Positions 27,894 through 36,371 of a stretch of 64,000 bases of DNA are shown in pieces. Positions within the stretch are counted from its first letter, which is position 1; every line of letters starts with the position of its first letter. The notes under the pieces are model-generated. The model was not told the origin of the DNA, did not search any database, and was given only the letters and a program-made list of their open reading frames with translations. Location: contig NZ_VYGV01000007.1 in assembly GCF_013387465.1 (NCBI RefSeq), forward strand, positions 56,539 to 120,538. Direction: 5' to 3'. The DNA comes from Hydrogenophaga aromaticivorans (GTDB lineage: Bacteria; Pseudomonadota; Gammaproteobacteria; Burkholderiales; Burkholderiaceae_C). Position numbers and translations under genes: made by a program.

Positions 27894-28829
27894 ATGGCCG
27901 ACCTGATCCTGCACCACTACCCCATGTCGCCCTTCTCGGAGAAGGTGCGGCTGATCCTGGGCCACAAGCAGCTGGCCTGGAAAAGCGTGCTGATTCCCAG
28001 CGTGATGCCCAAGCCCGATGTGGTGGCGCTGACCGGCGGTTACCGGCGCACGCCGTTTCTGCAGATCGGTGCCGACATCTATTGCGACACCGCGCTGATC
28101 TGCGACGTGCTCGAACACCGCCAGCCCGCTCCCACGCTTTACCCCGAACACAACAAAGGCATCGCCCGCGTGCTGGCCCAGTGGGCCGACAGCACGCTGT
28201 TCTGGGCCGCCATGGCCTACACCCTCAGCCCCAAGGGCGCCGCGGCCCTGTTTGCCAACCAGCCGCCCGAGGTGGGTCAGGCCTTCGCTGCCGACCGTTC
28301 GGCCATGCGTGCGGGCATGACCAGCTTGCGCGCGGGCGACGCCACGGCCGCCTACCGCAGCTACCTGCGCCGCCTGGCCAACATGTTGCACGAACAGCCC
28401 TTCCTGCTGGGCGCGGCCCCTTGCGTGGCCGACTTTGCGGCCTACCACCCGCTGTGGTTCACGCGCGTGATCAACCCGAGCCTGGCCGGCATCCTGGACG
28501 CCACGCCCGACGTGCTGGCCTGGATGGACCGCATGGCCGCCTTCGGTCACGGCCACCTGGCCAAGCTCTCGTCCACCGAAGCCATCGCCATCGCGGCGGC
28601 GGCCGAACCGGCCCCGTTGCACGACGAAGCGTTCCAGGACGAGCACGGCATCCCGCTGGGCAGCCGCGTCACGGTGGCGGCCGAGAGCTTTGGCCAGGAA
28701 CCCACCGAGGGCATCCTGCGCGCGGCCTCGCGCACGCACTACACGCTGGAACGCAGCGACGAGCGCGCCGGCCGGCTGCATGTGCATTTCCCGCGCATCG
28801 GCTTTGTGCTCCGGGAGGTGCGCGCTTGA
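27894..28829 (+). CDS. Glutathione S-transferase family protein
   Basis: 311 residues. The N-terminal thioredoxin-like domain (1-80) has LHHYPMSPFSEKVRLILGHKQL, with Ser at the active-site position, and GGYRRTPFLQIGADIYCDT with the cis-Pro. An all-helical domain follows (about 90-220). The last 90 residues (from ALPAPLHDEAF-like region on) form an additional small beta-rich domain, making it longer than a usual GST of 200-230 residues. It overlaps the acetyltransferase gene (TTGA). Conjugation activity is unproven. Confidence 0.85.
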   Translation: MADLILHHYPMSPFSEKVRLILGHKQLAWKSVLIPSVMPKPDVVALTGGYRRTPFLQIGADIYCDTALICDVLEHRQPAPTLYPEHNKGIARVLAQWADSTLFWAAMAYTLSPKGAAALFANQPPEVGQAFAADRSAMRAGMTSLRAGDATAAYRSYLRRLANMLHEQPFLLGAAPCVADFAAYHPLWFTRVINPSLAGILDATPDVLAWMDRMAAFGHGHLAKLSSTEAIAIAAAAEPAPLHDEAFQDEHGIPLGSRVTVAAESFGQEPTEGILRAASRTHYTLERSDERAGRLHVHFPRIGFVLREVRA

Positions 28830-29389
28830 GCCGGTCCGCTTCGATCCCGGTGACGTGGCGCTGCCTGCCGTTTGACGCACTGCTGCCGCGCACGCTGTAC
28901 GCGCTGCTCCAGCTGCGCAGCGCGGTGTTCGTGGTCGAGCAGGCCTGCGCGTTCCAGGACCTGGACGGCGCCGATGCCGACTGCATGCATCTGCTGGGCG
29001 AGACTTTTGCCCCCACACTCCCCGCTGCGCGCGGTTCGTTGCCCCCCGAAGGGGCGCATTTCGCCTTGGGGCGGCCCGGCGGCGAAACCAGCGGCCCGGA
29101 TGGTCAACCACAACTGCTCGCGTACACGCGGCTCGTCCCGGCCGGCCTCAAGTACGCCGAGGCGAGCATCGGCCGCGTGGTCACCGCACCCATCACCCGC
29201 GGCACCGGCATGGGACACGCGCTGATGGCCGAGTCCATCCGCATGCTGCACAGCCTCTGGGGCGTGCAGCCCATCCGCATCGGTGCACAGGCGCACCTGG
29301 AACGTTTCTACAACGCGCACGGCTTTGTGTCCGACGACAAGCCCTACATCGAAGACGGCATTCCCCATCTGGAAATGATCCGTCGCTGA
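28826..29389 (+). CDS. GNAT family N-acetyltransferase (ElaA type) containing an in-frame repeat insertion
   Basis: 187 residues from the TTG at 28826, which overlaps the GST stop (TTGA) and has GGGAGG 7 bp upstream; an in-frame GTG at 28850 is the alternative. The N-terminal YALLQLRSAVFVVEQACAFQDLDGAD and the acetyl-CoA site IGRVVTAPITRGTGMGHALM with a C-terminal FYNAHGF match ElaA. Between HLLGE and QLLAYTRLVP, where the family has a short turn, there are about 28 extra residues encoded by a copy of the GC-rich dispersed repeat (29010-29084). The frame is kept, so the protein may still work. Confidence 0.82.
   Translation: MSRSASIPVTWRCLPFDALLPRTLYALLQLRSAVFVVEQACAFQDLDGADADCMHLLGETFAPTLPAARGSLPPEGAHFALGRPGGETSGPDGQPQLLAYTRLVPAGLKYAEASIGRVVTAPITRGTGMGHALMAESIRMLHSLWGVQPIRIGAQAHLERFYNAHGFVSDDKPYIEDGIPHLEMIRR
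29010..29084. repeat. Dispersed GC-rich repeat, copy C, inside a coding sequence
   Basis: Variant of the same kind of element as copies A and B: it shares CCCCGCTGCGCGCG, a CCCC..GAAGGGG hairpin and GGCGGCCCGGCGGC, but differs between these blocks. It lies wholly within the acetyltransferase gene in an open phase. Relationship to A and B is by motif order, not by long identity. Confidence 0.5.
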
Positions 29390-29417
29390 AACCCCCAAAC
29401 ATCCAGGAGACAAAACC

Positions 29418-30323
29418 ATGATTTCAGATTTCAAAGGCAAGACGGCGGTATTGACGGGCGCTGGCTCGGGCTTCGGGCTCGAATGCGCGCGCATCGGCGC
29501 CCAGCTCGGCATGAACCTCGTGCTGGTGGACGTGCAGCAGGATGCGCTGGACCAGGCCGCCGCGGAAATGACGGCGGCGGGTGCGCCCGTGCTCGCCAAG
29601 CGCGTGGACGTGTCCAGCGCCGAACAGATGGAGGCGCTGGCCGCCGACGTGGTGCAGCGTTTCGGCGCGCCGCACTTCGTGTTCAACAACGCGGGCGTGG
29701 GCTCGGGCGGCCTGGTCTGGGAAAACTCGGTGAAAGACTGGGAGTGGGTGCTGGGCGTGAACCTCTGGGGCGTGATCCATGGCGTGCGCCTGTTCACCCC
29801 GCTGATGCTGGCCGCTGCGAAAGCCGACCCAGCGTTCCAGGGCCACATCGTCAACACCGCGAGCATGGCCGGCCTGCTCACGCCGCCCAACATGGGCATC
29901 TACAACGTGAGCAAACACGCGGTGGTGAGCCTCACCGAGACGCTGTACCAGGACCTCAAGCTGGTGAGCGACCAGATCAGCGCCAGCGTGTTGTGCCCGT
30001 ACTTCGTGCCCACCGGCATCAGCCAGAGCCACCGCAACAAACCCGCCGGACTGGTCGATGAAAAAGCCACGCAGAGCCAGCTGATCGGGCAGGCCATGAG
30101 CGACAAGGCCGTGAGCTCGGGCAAGGTCACGGCGGCCGAGGTGGGGCAGAAGGTGTTCGACGCCATCGCTGCCGACCAGTTCTACATCTTCAGCCACCCC
30201 AAGGCGCTGGGCAACGTGCGCGCGCGCATGGAAGGCATCGTCAACCAGACCAACCCGGCCGACCCTTTCCTCGAACGACCCGAGATCGGTGTGGGTTTGC
30301 GCGCCGCGCTGCGCGCCGTGTGA
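29418..30323 (+). CDS. SDR family oxidoreductase (301 aa)
   Basis: Classical SDR core with VLTGAGSGFGLECARIG, FNNAGVGSGG, Ser in NTASMAGL, and Tyr/Lys in YNVSKHA. The C-terminal tail after the core is about 40 residues longer than usual (HPKALGNVRARMEGIVNQ...), as in SDRs annotated beside acyl-CoA genes. SD AGGAGA precedes the ATG. The TGA is overlapped by a GTG that could start the next gene. Confidence 0.88.
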   Translation: MISDFKGKTAVLTGAGSGFGLECARIGAQLGMNLVLVDVQQDALDQAAAEMTAAGAPVLAKRVDVSSAEQMEALAADVVQRFGAPHFVFNNAGVGSGGLVWENSVKDWEWVLGVNLWGVIHGVRLFTPLMLAAAKADPAFQGHIVNTASMAGLLTPPNMGIYNVSKHAVVSLTETLYQDLKLVSDQISASVLCPYFVPTGISQSHRNKPAGLVDEKATQSQLIGQAMSDKAVSSGKVTAAEVGQKVFDAIAADQFYIFSHPKALGNVRARMEGIVNQTNPADPFLERPEIGVGLRAALRAV

Positions 30324-30340
30324 GACAGACCGGGACGGCC

Positions 30341-30898
30341 ATGGGTGACGGCGGCCACACCCTGTTCGACACCGCCATCGGTGTCTGCGGCATCGCCTGG
30401 GGGCAGGGAGGCGTGGTCGCGGTGCAGTTGCCCGAGGCCGACGCGGCCCGAACCCGCGCGCGGTTATTGGTAGGCTTGCCGCCGCTGCCCGAACTGAGCC
30501 CGCCGCCGGCGACCGTGCAGGCCGCCATCGAAGGCATCCAGGCGTTGTTGATGGGCGAGGCGAGGGACCTGCGCGAGGTTCCGCTCGACATGACACGCCT
30601 CACCCCGTTCCAGCGCGAGGTCTATGCGATGGCCCGCGCGATACCCCCCGGCCAGACCCGCACCTACGGCGAGATGGCCCAGGCCCTGGGCGATGCCGGC
30701 CTGGCGCGCGCCGTGGGGCAGGCCCTGGGCCACAACCCGTTTGCCCCGGTCGTGCCCTGCCACCGCGTGCTGGCGGCGGGCGCCCGCTCGGGCGGCTTCT
30801 CGGCCCGCGGCGGCGTGGCGACCAAGCTGCGCATGCTGCAGATCGAAGGCGCGCAGATCGGCGGCGAGCCCGGCCTGTTCGACGGAGACGGTGCGTGA
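30341..30898 (+). CDS. Methylated-DNA-[protein]-cysteine S-methyltransferase (Ogt type)
   Basis: Removes alkyl groups from O6-alkylguanine by transfer to its own cysteine, a suicidal reaction. 185 residues from the ATG at 30341; GTG 30320, overlapping the SDR stop, would add 7 residues. The C-terminal domain has [40 protein letters not shown] with acceptor Cys140, and [20 protein letters not shown]. The N-terminal domain is reduced. The stop overlaps the start of an AraC-type gene, an arrangement that resembles Ada systems in which alkyl transfer and AraC-type control are linked, but here the AraC protein lacks the Ada zinc-Cys domain. Confidence 0.9.
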   Translation: MGDGGHTLFDTAIGVCGIAWGQGGVVAVQLPEADAARTRARLLVGLPPLPELSPPPATVQAAIEGIQALLMGEARDLREVPLDMTRLTPFQREVYAMARAIPPGQTRTYGEMAQALGDAGLARAVGQALGHNPFAPVVPCHRVLAAGARSGGFSARGGVATKLRMLQIEGAQIGGEPGLFDGDGA

Positions 30899-31797
30899 TC
30901 ACCGCCACCGAGCGGCTGTCGGGCGCCATCCGCGTGGTGGACTACCGCTGCAGCGCTGGCCCGGCCGAGCAACCCTTCACCGAGCTGCACACCGACCACT
31001 CGGTCTCCTACGTGCGCAAAGGGAGCTTCGGCTACCGGGTGCGTGGCGCGTCGTACGAGCTGGTGGCCGGCTCGGTGCTGGTGGGCCACCCGGGCGACGA
31101 GTTCATGTGCACACACGACCACCACGTCTGCGGCGACGAATGCCTGGCCTTTCACCTCTCGCCCGGCTTCGTCGATCTGGTCGGCGGCGACCAGGCCACC
31201 TGGCGCACCGGTGGTCTGCCGCCGCTGCCAGAACTCATGGTGCTGGGTGAGCTCGCGCAGGCGGTCGCCAGCGGCCGCAGCGATGCCGGTCTGGACGAAG
31301 TGGGCCTGTGGTTCGCGTCGCGCTTCGTGGACGTCGTGGCGGGCCGCACCCGCTCGCCGCAGCCAACCACCGGGCGCGACCGGCGCCGCGCCGTGGAAGC
31401 CGCGATGTGGATCGCCGCCCATTCGCACGAGGACATCGACCTGGACCGGGCGGCCGGCGAAGTGGCCTTGAGCCCGTTTCATTTCCTGCGGCTGTTCTCG
31501 CGCGTGCTCGGCGTCACACCGCACCAGTACCTGGTGCGTTCGCGGCTGCGCCACGCGGCGCAGCTGCTGGCCGACGGCGACAGCCCTGTGACCGACGTGG
31601 CCCTGGAGGTGGGTTTTGCCGATCTCAGCAACTTCGTGCGCAGCTTCCACCGCGCGGCCGGCGTGTCGCCGCGCGGCTTTCGCCAGGCCGCCCGAACCGG
31701 CCTGAAGAAGGACCGCAAGATTCTCCAAGACCGCGTGGCCGCCCTGATCGACGATGACCGCCTGATCCACCCATTGAACAGGAAGTCATCACCATGA
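30895..31797 (+). CDS. AraC-family transcriptional regulator
   Basis: 300 residues starting with GTG in the GTGA overlap with the preceding gene. The N-terminal cupin part (about 25-110) shows [39 protein letters not shown] in sections, with [16 protein letters not shown] as a possible metal- or ligand-contact cluster. The HTH domain (about 160-265) has [33 protein letters not shown] and [25 protein letters not shown]. It is translationally coupled to the VOC gene downstream (ATGA). Likely regulates this small operon. Confidence 0.88.
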   Translation: MITATERLSGAIRVVDYRCSAGPAEQPFTELHTDHSVSYVRKGSFGYRVRGASYELVAGSVLVGHPGDEFMCTHDHHVCGDECLAFHLSPGFVDLVGGDQATWRTGGLPPLPELMVLGELAQAVASGRSDAGLDEVGLWFASRFVDVVAGRTRSPQPTTGRDRRRAVEAAMWIAAHSHEDIDLDRAAGEVALSPFHFLRLFSRVLGVTPHQYLVRSRLRHAAQLLADGDSPVTDVALEVGFADLSNFVRSFHRAAGVSPRGFRQAARTGLKKDRKILQDRVAALIDDDRLIHPLNRKSSP

Positions 31798-32162
31798 TTG
31801 ACCACATCGGACTGAACGTCCAAGACCTCGCCGCGAGCATCCGCTTCTACGAAGCCGCGCTCGCCCCACTCGGCCACGAGCTGGGTTCCCACGACGACAC
31901 CTGCGCCGGCCTGGGCCCGAAAGGCGCGCCCGCGCTGTGGCTCTACGCGGCCCGGGGCGCCCAGGGCGTGCAGGGCCCGGGCACACACATCGCATTCCGC
32001 GCCCCCGACCACCAGGCGGTGGACGCCTTCTACCAGGCGGGCCTGAAGGCAGGCGCCAAGGACAACGGCGGCCCCGGTCCACGCCCCGACTACAGCCCGA
32101 CCTATTACGCTGCCTTCCTGATCGATCCCGACGGCAACAACGTCGAAGCCGTCTGTCCCTGA
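31794..32162 (+). CDS. VOC (glyoxalase/bleomycin resistance) family protein
   Basis: 122 residues, one VOC unit made of two beta-alpha-beta-beta-beta modules. [22 protein letters not shown] at the start and [19 protein letters not shown] at the end are standard; the metal-site residues His4 and the terminal Glu are present. Starts inside the AraC stop. The exact reaction is open, since the family includes glyoxalases, dioxygenases and binding proteins. The 212-bp gap that follows (32163-32374), before a convergent gene, shows no recognisable feature. Confidence 0.88.
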   Translation: MIDHIGLNVQDLAASIRFYEAALAPLGHELGSHDDTCAGLGPKGAPALWLYAARGAQGVQGPGTHIAFRAPDHQAVDAFYQAGLKAGAKDNGGPGPRPDYSPTYYAAFLIDPDGNNVEAVCP

Positions 32163-32374
32163 ACAGAGTGGCGATTGAAGCCAGACCTTTTCTGAATCTT
32201 CAGGCGGGGTCCTGCGCAGCCGGGTGTGCGGCGGTCCTGGGCAAGGTGCGCCCGCGCTTGGGCTGTGTCGTCGAACAGCGCAACCCTGAAGAAGCCTCGT
32301 TGGCCGAACAGCCCGAGATCGGGGTGGCCCTGCGGGGGGGGCCGTGCACGGTGTTCGCGCCGCGCCGCGCCTTG

Positions 32375-33532
32375 TCATGGCATGCGGTTGCGCCAGGCTT
32401 CGGGCAGGAAGTCGATCAGTGGCGTGGCTTCGCGCTGCAACTGGCGCTGGCCGCCGCCCGCGCGCCGGCTGGGCGTTTCCTGTGACAGGTCCAGTTCGCC
32501 GAGCTGTTTGATCCAGGCCACATCCAGGCCCCCGTCGACCAGCGGGCGGGAAAAGATCAGGGCCAGCATGCGCCGGGCTTCGGCGCTGCCCTGTGCTTCG
32601 GCGAGGCGGTAGTAGCGGATGGCTTCGGTGTAGTTGACCGGCGTGCCTTCTCCCCGGTGGTGGCGCCGGGCCTGGTTCAGCAGTTCCAGCGGCAGGCGCG
32701 ATGCATCGGGCTGGGGCCTCCGTGGGATCTGCAACTGGTCGGCCACGATGGCGGCGTTGACGCCCGCCACGGCCGATTTCGGCGCAGCGGCGCGGAAGTA
32801 CTGCAGCGCTTCGGTGTCGCGCCCGGCCGCCACGCTCTCCATGCCGAGTTCGATCAGGGCATGCACGTCGCCGGCCCGTGCCGCACGCTGCAGCAGGGCT
32901 CTCGCCGGGAGCGGTTCGTCGATGGCGTCGGTGTCCACGCCCGGCCGGGCCAGGCGCAGGGGCGCGAGACGGGCGGCCACCAGCCATTCGAGGTACTGGG
33001 CGCGGGGCAGGTGGGTGCGGCGCAGCTGCGCCAGCCACTGGCGGGCCGCCGCCGGGTTGGCCGGACCCTGGCAACCGTCGATCTCGCACCAGGCGAGCCC
33101 GGCCAGGGCGATGCTGGTGTTCTGCTGGTGTGCCCGTTCGAACCACTTCTTCGCCTCGCCACTGTCCTGCGGCACACCGGCACCGTGCAGGTGGATGAGG
33201 CCCAGTTGCCAGGCCGCCTGTCCGGCCGCGCCCGTGCGGCCGGTGGCGATCCGGCGCAAGGCATCGAGTTCGGCCAGCACCGCCGCGTCGGGCGCGTCCG
33301 GCAGGCGGATCGGCGCCTGGTGCAGTGGTGTGACCTCGATGGGTTCAGATGGAATGGGTGCGGCCTCGATCGGCGCGACCTCCATGGGTTCCGCTCTGAT
33401 CGGCGCTGCAGCGGGGACGGGTCCGGTGGCCAGGGCGAGCGGGACCACCGCCGAGAGCAGCAACGAGGCAAGGGCGGACCGAAGCCAGCGTGCCGGTTGT
33501 GCGCCGCTGCGGGCGGTGGACGCGGGTCCCAT
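32375..33532 (-). CDS. Sel1/tetratricopeptide-like repeat protein, exported
   Basis: 385 residues from the ATG at 33532. An in-frame TTG at 33583, overlapping the previous stop as TTGA, would add 17 residues. A hydrophobic stretch (WLRSALASLLLSAVVPLALA) is a signal peptide or anchor, followed by a Pro/Glu/Ala-rich linker (APIRAEPMEVAPIEAAPIPS) made of API/EPxEV repeats. Sel1-like helical repeats follow: AAWQLGLIHLHGAGVPQDSGEAKKWFERA, ALLQRAARAGDVHALIELGMESVAAG and YTEAIRYYRLAEAQGSAEARRMLALIFS. Such proteins act as scaffolds in the envelope. It is the last gene of the CsgG-like operon, whose stop is only 48 bp upstream. Confidence 0.75.
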   Translation of the reverse strand: MGPASTARSGAQPARWLRSALASLLLSAVVPLALATGPVPAAAPIRAEPMEVAPIEAAPIPSEPIEVTPLHQAPIRLPDAPDAAVLAELDALRRIATGRTGAAGQAAWQLGLIHLHGAGVPQDSGEAKKWFERAHQQNTSIALAGLAWCEIDGCQGPANPAAARQWLAQLRRTHLPRAQYLEWLVAARLAPLRLARPGVDTDAIDEPLPARALLQRAARAGDVHALIELGMESVAAGRDTEALQYFRAAAPKSAVAGVNAAIVADQLQIPRRPQPDASRLPLELLNQARRHHRGEGTPVNYTEAIRYYRLAEAQGSAEARRMLALIFSRPLVDGGLDVAWIKQLGELDLSQETPSRRAGGGQRQLQREATPLIDFLPEAWRNRMP

Positions 33533-33579
33533 GGGATGCCGTTCGAAGCCGATGGGGTGCCGTTGCGCGGCCTGCCGGC

Positions 33580-35319
33580 TCAACGCTTTGCCGCTGCGGC
33601 TGAAGCTGGCGCTGGTGCGGGGGCCGCCACCGGCACAACACGCTTGGGCGTCACGCGCCACTGCATGCGCTGCTTCGCGACCGGCATGCCGCCTTCGGTG
33701 GCCTGGCTGAACGCGGCTTCGACGCTGTCCATGCCGCTCATGCCGGCGATCACCGCCAGACCCGGCGCCTGCATGTTCTCGGGCAGGCGGGGCAGCACGT
33801 CTTCGCCCGTGGCGAAACACATCACCGCCTCTTCGCCCGGCTGGCCGGCGTCCAGCACAAAGCCGGGGCTGGGCACCATCCAGTCGGGGATGCGCACGGT
33901 CTGGTTGGCCGACACCAGCGACGAGGGGTTGGTCGCGTTGGGCAGCAGCCGGACCATGCCGCCGTTCGAAGCCTGCATGTAGCAGTAGAGGTGAGAAGCG
34001 CGCGACACCGTGGCCGAGAGGAAGATCTGCGTGCCCTGCTCGAACACCGTCTTGTCGGCCACCAGGTTCTCGATCTGCAGGTTCAGGTGCAGCGGGTCGG
34101 CTTCTGCGCCCAGCGCGGGGCCCGTGGGGGCCGCGGTGACCTGGCCATCGGCCACGCTGGGGATCGCGGGCTCGGTGTTGCCCGTGTTCCAGCCCACGCG
34201 CAGCAACTGGCCCTTGTCACCCAGGGTCACGTAGTTTCTGAGGGCCCGTTCGTAGGTCATGAAATCCACCACGCCGGTGACCACCATGCCCTGGTCGGCC
34301 TGGTACTTGGCGATGGCGGCACGCACGGTGGGGTGGTTGACCGGCAGTTTCATGGTCTCCGTGGTCAGGTAGCCGCCGCTGCGAAGCGACTTCATCACCA
34401 GCGCCTGCTGCACCGCCGTCGCGCCTTCGTCGTGCCAGTCGCGCAGCTGGCGCTGGAAGTCCGGGTGGTTCTGCTCCAGTGTCAGGCATTGCCAGTAGGG
34501 CACGCGTGCCCACTTGCCGGCCAGCTCGATCATGGCCAGTTCGACCAGGGTACGCACGGCGGCACCCGAGCCCTGGGTGTAGTCGCGCCCGACGTTGAAT
34601 TGCCAGCCGTAGTCGCCGATGCGACCCGCGAGGTCCAGTCCCTGCCCCCCAGAACCAACGATCACTTCGTTGGCCGAATCGAGCCCCGGAATGAGCGTGC
34701 GGGAGCGGAAGTCACCCAGGTGCAGCTCCATGCCGATGATGGTGGCGCTCTTGTCCCGGCTGTAGCCGGTCTCCAGGCGCGAGGCCGAGGTGCCGACGTC
34801 GAAACGGTTGTTGATCACGTTCTGGTCGACGAAGGCCACCGCCCCCGAGACATACAGCGCCGGGCGCTGCAGCCGGATCTGGTTGTTGTTGAGCAGGATG
34901 GTGGTGAGGTTCTGCACCGTGTCCTGGCGGGCAATGTCCACCTCGAAGTCGACGTACCTGAACGCATTGCTCAGGCGTGACATCTGCGAGATGGCGGTGA
35001 TGATCATGTCCTTGGTCGCGACCGGGACGCGCCCGGAAAAATCGGGGATCTGTTTGCTGGTGATCAGGGTGGTGGGGATCTGGGCATCACGGAAAAGCCG
35101 GTCCATGCACATGAGCGAGTCCGAGAAGCTCGACAGTGAACGCACTGGCCGGGTGGCCGGACGGTCCAGCGCATGGGCATGGGACTGGTAGCTGGCGTCC
35201 TTGCGGGCATCCATGGGTGTGGAGCAGCCGCTCATCAGCAGCGCGGTTGCCAGCAGTGATGCGATCAGGCGTCGCCCTGGTTGACGCAGTGCCCGGGTGC
35301 CAATGTGCAGGATGTCCAT
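33580..35319 (-). CDS. CsgG/HfaB-like outer-membrane lipoprotein with peptidoglycan-binding-like and DUF4384-like domains
   Basis: 579 residues. The lipobox LLMSGC places the lipidated Cys at residue 32. Residues about 60-310 resemble CsgG/HfaB: ATKDMIITAISQMSR, RPALYVSGAVAFVDQNV, ATIIGMELHLGDFRSRTLIPGLDSANEVIV and AAVRTLVELAMIELAGKWA follow the order of the curli secretion pore. NHPTVRAAIAKYQADQGMVVTGVVDFMTYERAL is a PG_binding_1-like unit. The C-terminal half contains a DUF4384-like domain (FEQGTQIFLSATVSRASHLYCYMQ, GGMVRLLPNATNPSSLV, GEEAVMCFATGEDVLP). CsgG itself forms a nonameric pore for amyloid subunits; here that role is inferred. SD not obvious; 29 bp downstream of the next gene's stop. 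Confidence 0.68.
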   Translation of the reverse strand: MDILHIGTRALRQPGRRLIASLLATALLMSGCSTPMDARKDASYQSHAHALDRPATRPVRSLSSFSDSLMCMDRLFRDAQIPTTLITSKQIPDFSGRVPVATKDMIITAISQMSRLSNAFRYVDFEVDIARQDTVQNLTTILLNNNQIRLQRPALYVSGAVAFVDQNVINNRFDVGTSASRLETGYSRDKSATIIGMELHLGDFRSRTLIPGLDSANEVIVGSGGQGLDLAGRIGDYGWQFNVGRDYTQGSGAAVRTLVELAMIELAGKWARVPYWQCLTLEQNHPDFQRQLRDWHDEGATAVQQALVMKSLRSGGYLTTETMKLPVNHPTVRAAIAKYQADQGMVVTGVVDFMTYERALRNYVTLGDKGQLLRVGWNTGNTEPAIPSVADGQVTAAPTGPALGAEADPLHLNLQIENLVADKTVFEQGTQIFLSATVSRASHLYCYMQASNGGMVRLLPNATNPSSLVSANQTVRIPDWMVPSPGFVLDAGQPGEEAVMCFATGEDVLPRLPENMQAPGLAVIAGMSGMDSVEAAFSQATEGGMPVAKQRMQWRVTPKRVVPVAAPAPAPASAAAAKR

Positions 35320-35348
35320 GATGTCCTCGCCCTCTGGGTGTTTTCGTT

Positions 35349-35789
35349 TTATCGGCAGACGTTGACCAGGTCGCCGCGCAGAACCACAACCTGATCCTGT
35401 GCCTGCGGTCCGTAGCGCGAACCCAGGCTGTCGCCAGCGGGAACGGTGTTGGATCCGACTTCCTGAACGCAGGTTTTTCGCAAGCCTTCTGTCTGGACCG
35501 TCGTCACCACATCGTTGTCGGTGTAGATGGATCCATCTTCCGCGGTCGCGGAAAAGGCCTTGGCCACGTAGCGGTTGATGCGTGCACGCATCCAGGCCGG
35601 AATGTCGGTCGGGCCGTCCATGCCGGCTGACTGCTGCCGTGGCGCGCCGGGCATGGCCACGTACTTGACGGGGCCGTTCAGTTGAATCGTGTCTTCACCC
35701 GGAGCGCTGTGCGCGATCTGGGCGTAGAGCAGGTTGGTCATGGTGATGGCCAGCAGCCATTTCACCGCTCGCATCGGAACGCTTTTCAT
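35349..35789 (-). CDS. Small exported protein of the CsgG-like operon
   Basis: 146 residues, unknown family to me. Signal peptide: basic start, then WLLAITMTNLLYAQIAHSA with cleavage near residue 29. The mature part has two Cys (KTCVQEVG and the C-terminal VNVCR), which could form a disulphide. The ending GDLVNVCR after a VVVL strand suggests a small beta protein. SD AGGAGG is present ahead of the ATG. Position between the repeat protein and the CsgG-like gene suggests a minor subunit, chaperone or accessory factor, like HfaA or CsgE/CsgF in analogous systems. This is inference from context. Confidence 0.7.
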   Translation of the reverse strand: MKSVPMRAVKWLLAITMTNLLYAQIAHSAPGEDTIQLNGPVKYVAMPGAPRQQSAGMDGPTDIPAWMRARINRYVAKAFSATAEDGSIYTDNDVVTTVQTEGLRKTCVQEVGSNTVPAGDSLGSRYGPQAQDQVVVLRGDLVNVCR

Positions 35790-35867
35790 TGTTGTCCTCC
35801 TGAAGTCATGGAATCAGAAGACAGCGCCCCCCGCACAGAGGCAGGGGGCGTTGGAGCAGGGGGACGT

Positions 35868-36371
35868 TCAGTGGCCGGGGCCGCCGTGGCTTGCGGCCGT
35901 CGGCTTGCAAGCCACGCAGCCGTTGTTGCTGGCGATGTTCTGGATCGCCTTGGTACCTGCCGTCGCGACGTTGACGACGCCCGATTGGTCCAGTGCGGTG
36001 ATTTGCCACGACGTACCAGCAATGTTCACGTTGCCAATGTTGGACGACACGTTCTGGCTGGCGTAGGCTTCCTCACCCAGGGCGAGGTTGGCCACGACCG
36101 AGCCACGCGTGGCGGTCAGCTGCACCGACTCCGCGCCGTCTTCGACCGTCACGTTGCCGGAGTTGCTCGACACGTTTTGCTGTGCATAGGCGTCTTTGCC
36201 CTCGGCCAGGTTCATGAAGAGCGAAGAGGTGGCCGCAACGACCTGGACCGACGTACCGTCGATGACGATTTCCGGGCATTCCGAGCAAGTGTCCCCGCCG
36301 CCGCCACCGCCGCCGCCTGCGAAGGCAGAAGTGGCAAGGGCTGCGAAAGCGATGATGGCAAGCTTTTTCAT
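35868..36371 (-). CDS. Small secreted repeat protein, candidate fibre (amyloid-like) subunit
   Basis: 167 residues. Signal peptide MKKLAIIAFAALATSAFA, then a run of eight Gly and a CSEC pair. The mature part is three imperfect units of about 40 residues (35-74, 75-115, 116-152). Each starts with a strand such as GTSVQVVAAT and ends with AYAQQNVSSNSGNV, AYASQNVSSNIGNV or AIQNIASNNGCV. Regular Gln-Asn and Ser-Asn positions resemble the logic of curlin repeats without matching their consensus. A second CVAC motif and HGGPGH end the chain. SD TGAGGA. First gene of the operon with the CsgG-like lipoprotein; function as an exported fibre subunit is inferred. Confidence 0.7.
   Translation of the reverse strand: MKKLAIIAFAALATSAFAGGGGGGGGDTCSECPEIVIDGTSVQVVAATSSLFMNLAEGKDAYAQQNVSSNSGNVTVEDGAESVQLTATRGSVVANLALGEEAYASQNVSSNIGNVNIAGTSWQITALDQSGVVNVATAGTKAIQNIASNNGCVACKPTAASHGGPGH

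Noticed and set aside
26238..30898. AidB-like gene and Ogt gene as one alkylation-repair unit
   Set aside because: They are separated by GST, GNAT and SDR genes and the AidB-like gene fits the acyl-CoA block better.
30341..31797. Ada-type adaptive response system formed by the methyltransferase and AraC genes
   Set aside because: The AraC protein has a cupin-like N-terminus and lacks the Ada zinc/Cys methylphosphotriester domain; adjacency alone is not enough.
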